Shown here in pieces: positions 62,550 through 64,000 of a DNA stretch of 64,000 bases. The stretch lies in assembly GCF_016599715.1 (NCBI RefSeq), contig NZ_CP067019.1, forward strand, positions 1,860,001 to 1,924,000, given 5' to 3'. The DNA is from Acinetobacter sp. CS-2. Its GTDB lineage: Bacteria > Pseudomonadota > Gammaproteobacteria > Pseudomonadales > Moraxellaceae. The notes below the pieces were generated by a model. That model saw nothing but the letters and a program-made list of their open reading frames with translations. It was not told where the DNA came from and searched no databases. The position numbers and the translations under genes are program-made. The first letter of the stretch is position 1. The number at the start of each line of letters is the position of its first letter.

Positions 62550-63305
62550 TTATAATTTTATTGTTCGTGAAGAATACACATATGGATTCTTCACTATGCA
62601 TTCAATATTTTGCTGTGCTGAAATAATTTTCTTCACTGATTGGGATATGCTTTCAGGTTGCTCTAAAGGAAACATATGTCCGCCTTCAACCACACTAAAC
62701 TCAATTCCATAGATTTTTTTCATTCCTTGCGGCAAGCCCTGTTTATAAAAGTGACTCTGTTCTGCCGTAATTAAATGCACAGGCATTTGCGGTGCTTGAC
62801 GTGGTGTACGCCACCACCAGGCTGGAACGGTTCTGAAAATTTCTGCTTCAATGGCTTTAGGAATAGTTAAGGTCACGCCTCCTCTGCTTTGATCTTCTGT
62901 AATAGCATGAGCAAAATAATCATCAAAACACTGCTGAGCAAAATTTTTGAACAGCCGGTTATTGCGTAAAGATGTATATGCTTCATCAAAACTGCGCCAA
63001 TGATCTTTGCGTTTAAGTGTAATCGCTGCAGGCGTGATTTTATCCACGGCTTTTAACCTGAGCTTTTGCAAGCCTTCAAAAATAGCTGACTTGCTGCCGA
63101 TCACAAAAGGTGGATCCATAATCACCAGTTGTGAGAACAGATCAGGGCGTTTATAGGCCGCCATTAAAGTGAGCAAAGAACCAAATGAGTGACCCAAGCC
63201 AATCACCTGCTGGTTTGGAAACTGCTGTTCAATGTCTGCAATCACCTGATCCACCAGATGTGTCCATGTATAAGTGACGGGATATTCAGGACTCATTCCA
63301 ATCAC
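62550..63305 (-). pseudogene. Alpha/beta hydrolase whose start codon and N-terminus are lost
   Basis: From 63305 the protein reads VIGMSPEYPVTY and includes the nucleophile elbow IGLGHSFGSLLTLMAA with Ser, the acid residue region and a late His in VEGGHMFPLEQPE, so the catalytic triad is present. But the frame stays open upstream to a TAA at about 63508, and reads DELFRKNAIHFTHANG then IPSASYQKFF, the real N-terminal strand with the oxyanion HANG. No ATG, GTG or TTG occurs in it. Translation from the GTG at 63305 would omit this strand. It is probably inactive, or begins at a rare codon (ATT). Confidence 0.65.
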
Positions 63306-63466
63306 TGGAATAGCTTTAATATCAAATTCTTCTTCAAAAGAGCGAAAAAACTTCTGATAACTAGCCGAAGGAATACCATTGGCATGAGTAAAATGAATCG
63401 CATTTTTTCTGAATAATTCATCTGCCGTACAAGCTACTCTTGTTAAAATTGTTCCCGTAGTAGTGC

Positions 63467-63542
63467 GATAGCTTAAGCAAAAGCAGGCCTGGATGAAATC
63501 ACTAAATGCTTAACTCCCTGACTTGCAAGTCAGATAGCTTAA
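63467..63542. repeat. 10-bp direct repeats flanking a short palindrome
   Basis: GATAGCTTAA occurs at 63467-63476 and 63533-63542. Between them lies the perfect 16-bp palindrome CTGACTTGCAAGTCAG (63518-63533). The arrangement recalls a small inserted element with a target duplication, or a scar, close to where the hydrolase gene lost its start. Origin is inference. Confidence 0.4.
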
Positions 63543-63582
63543 TTACAAAATTCTGTACAACAAATGATTTGACTGCTGCTGT

Positions 63583-63849
63583 TTATTTTCTCGAAACTAC
63601 CAGAAACTGACTACCTAAAAAAGTCGCTCCACAAGTTGTCTTATCACCTGCAATCACCACCCCACGTCCTTTCACAATAGTTGACTGTTCAGCAGCAATC
63701 GCGGACACAACAGTTTGGCATTTCGGACAATAATGCTTCATGCCATGCAAATGCACAGCGATTCCATTTATGCTAAAAGAAGGATCACATTCTGAAACCA
63801 TACCGCCGTGCGAGGTGGTAGAACCGAGGGTAACTAAAGACTTTGCCAT
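63583..63849 (-). CDS. PAAR-domain protein
   Basis: An 88-residue PAAR protein, the zinc-binding cone that caps the VgrG spike of type VI secretion systems. LGSTTSHGGMVSECDPSF at the N-terminus and GDKTTCGATFLGSQFLVV near the end are the PAAR repeats. His and Cys ligands are visible (HGG, HYCPKC, CGA). No effector domain is attached, and no vgrG or other T6SS gene is nearby, so it is an orphan spike cap, perhaps a carrier for a separate effector. ATG 63849. Confidence 0.88.
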   Translation of the reverse strand: MAKSLVTLGSTTSHGGMVSECDPSFSINGIAVHLHGMKHYCPKCQTVVSAIAAEQSTIVKGRGVVIAGDKTTCGATFLGSQFLVVSRK

Positions 63850-63946
63850 TGTTATTCTTCTTATACTTTCTTTATAAAAATTATTTTCTTATTTTAGCAT
63901 GAGTTGAATTTTAATCTAGATGAGTCAGAACGCCTTCATCTTAAAC

Positions 63947-63970
63947 AAAAAGCACCCGCAGGTGCTTTTT
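63947..63970. terminator. Bidirectional terminator near window end
   Basis: The stem AAAAAGCACC / GGTGCTTTTT with loop CGCA and T-runs on both sides lies about 98 bp upstream of the PAAR start. It probably ends a minus- or plus-strand gene beyond the window. Confidence 0.85.
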
Positions 63971-64000
63971 GTTTCAATTCCAAATTATGGTTTAACCACG

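Noticed and set aside
1..64000. CRISPR arrays, tRNA or rRNA genes, intact insertion sequences, prophage
   Set aside because: Looked for by eye across all spacers; no regular repeat-spacer arrays, cloverleaf-like or rRNA-like sequences, or transposase genes were found.

Overview
The window is ordinary chromosome of an Acinetobacter species (Moraxellaceae). This rests on low G+C with AT-rich spacers and on several family-typical features: an Hfq with a long Gly/Phe repeat tail, the murU-amgK peptidoglycan-recycling pair next to lptD-surA, the order rsmG-parA-parB-exbB-exbD-msbA-lpxK-kdsB-holB-pilZ-tatD, scattered type II secretion genes, and a fabR/desaturase locus. No rRNA, tRNA, CRISPR array, intact insertion sequence or prophage was seen.

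Layout. Positions 1-15.6 kb are almost all on the minus strand. In transcription order they run amgK, murU, rsmG, parA, parB, exbB, exbD, msbA, lpxK, kdsB, holB, pilZ, tatD, a TetR regulator and the minor pseudopilins gspH-I-J-K, then queD-like and ung (cut by the window edge). Positions 15.7-19.5 kb hold lptD-surA on the plus strand. With msbA, lpxK, kdsB, murU and amgK this makes the first 20 kb an envelope-building neighbourhood. Positions 19.7-23.7 kb are the conserved tsaE-mutL-miaA-hfq group. Positions 23.9-35.4 kb are mixed housekeeping and accessory genes: two pseudouridine synthases, an orphan RelB-like protein, a GNAT acetyltransferase, a DUF441 membrane protein, an MFS carrier, divergent metR/metE, a small YDY-repeat protein, a K+ channel and a PIF1-like helicase. 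Positions 35.5-43.5 kb hold a large uncharacterised protein, a DAGAT-like acyltransferase paired with a FabH-like synthase, and hrpA with an in-frame palindromic insert. Positions 44-48 kb carry the peroxide-defence genes ahpC and ahpF, separated by small genes.

Positions 48.5-64 kb are more variable. They hold a deletion chimera of two transporter genes, a radical-SAM/DUF4130 DNA-repair-like pair, a nitronate monooxygenase, a frameshifted glycine-zipper gene, dusB, a DUF1615 lipoprotein with an overlapping HAD phosphatase, a pilin plus a frameshifted pilin-like gene below a very AT-rich spacer, the desB-desC/fabR unsaturated-fatty-acid locus, an alpha/beta hydrolase that has lost its start, and an orphan PAAR protein.

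The least explained items are the YDY-repeat protein, the 668-residue protein with a weak PcfJ-like C-terminus, the palindromic element translated inside hrpA, the 12-bp-phased repeats in the fabR-desC spacer, and the two single-base frameshifts. I found no clearly new multi-gene system. The radical-SAM/DUF4130 pair is the best candidate for an under-characterised one.
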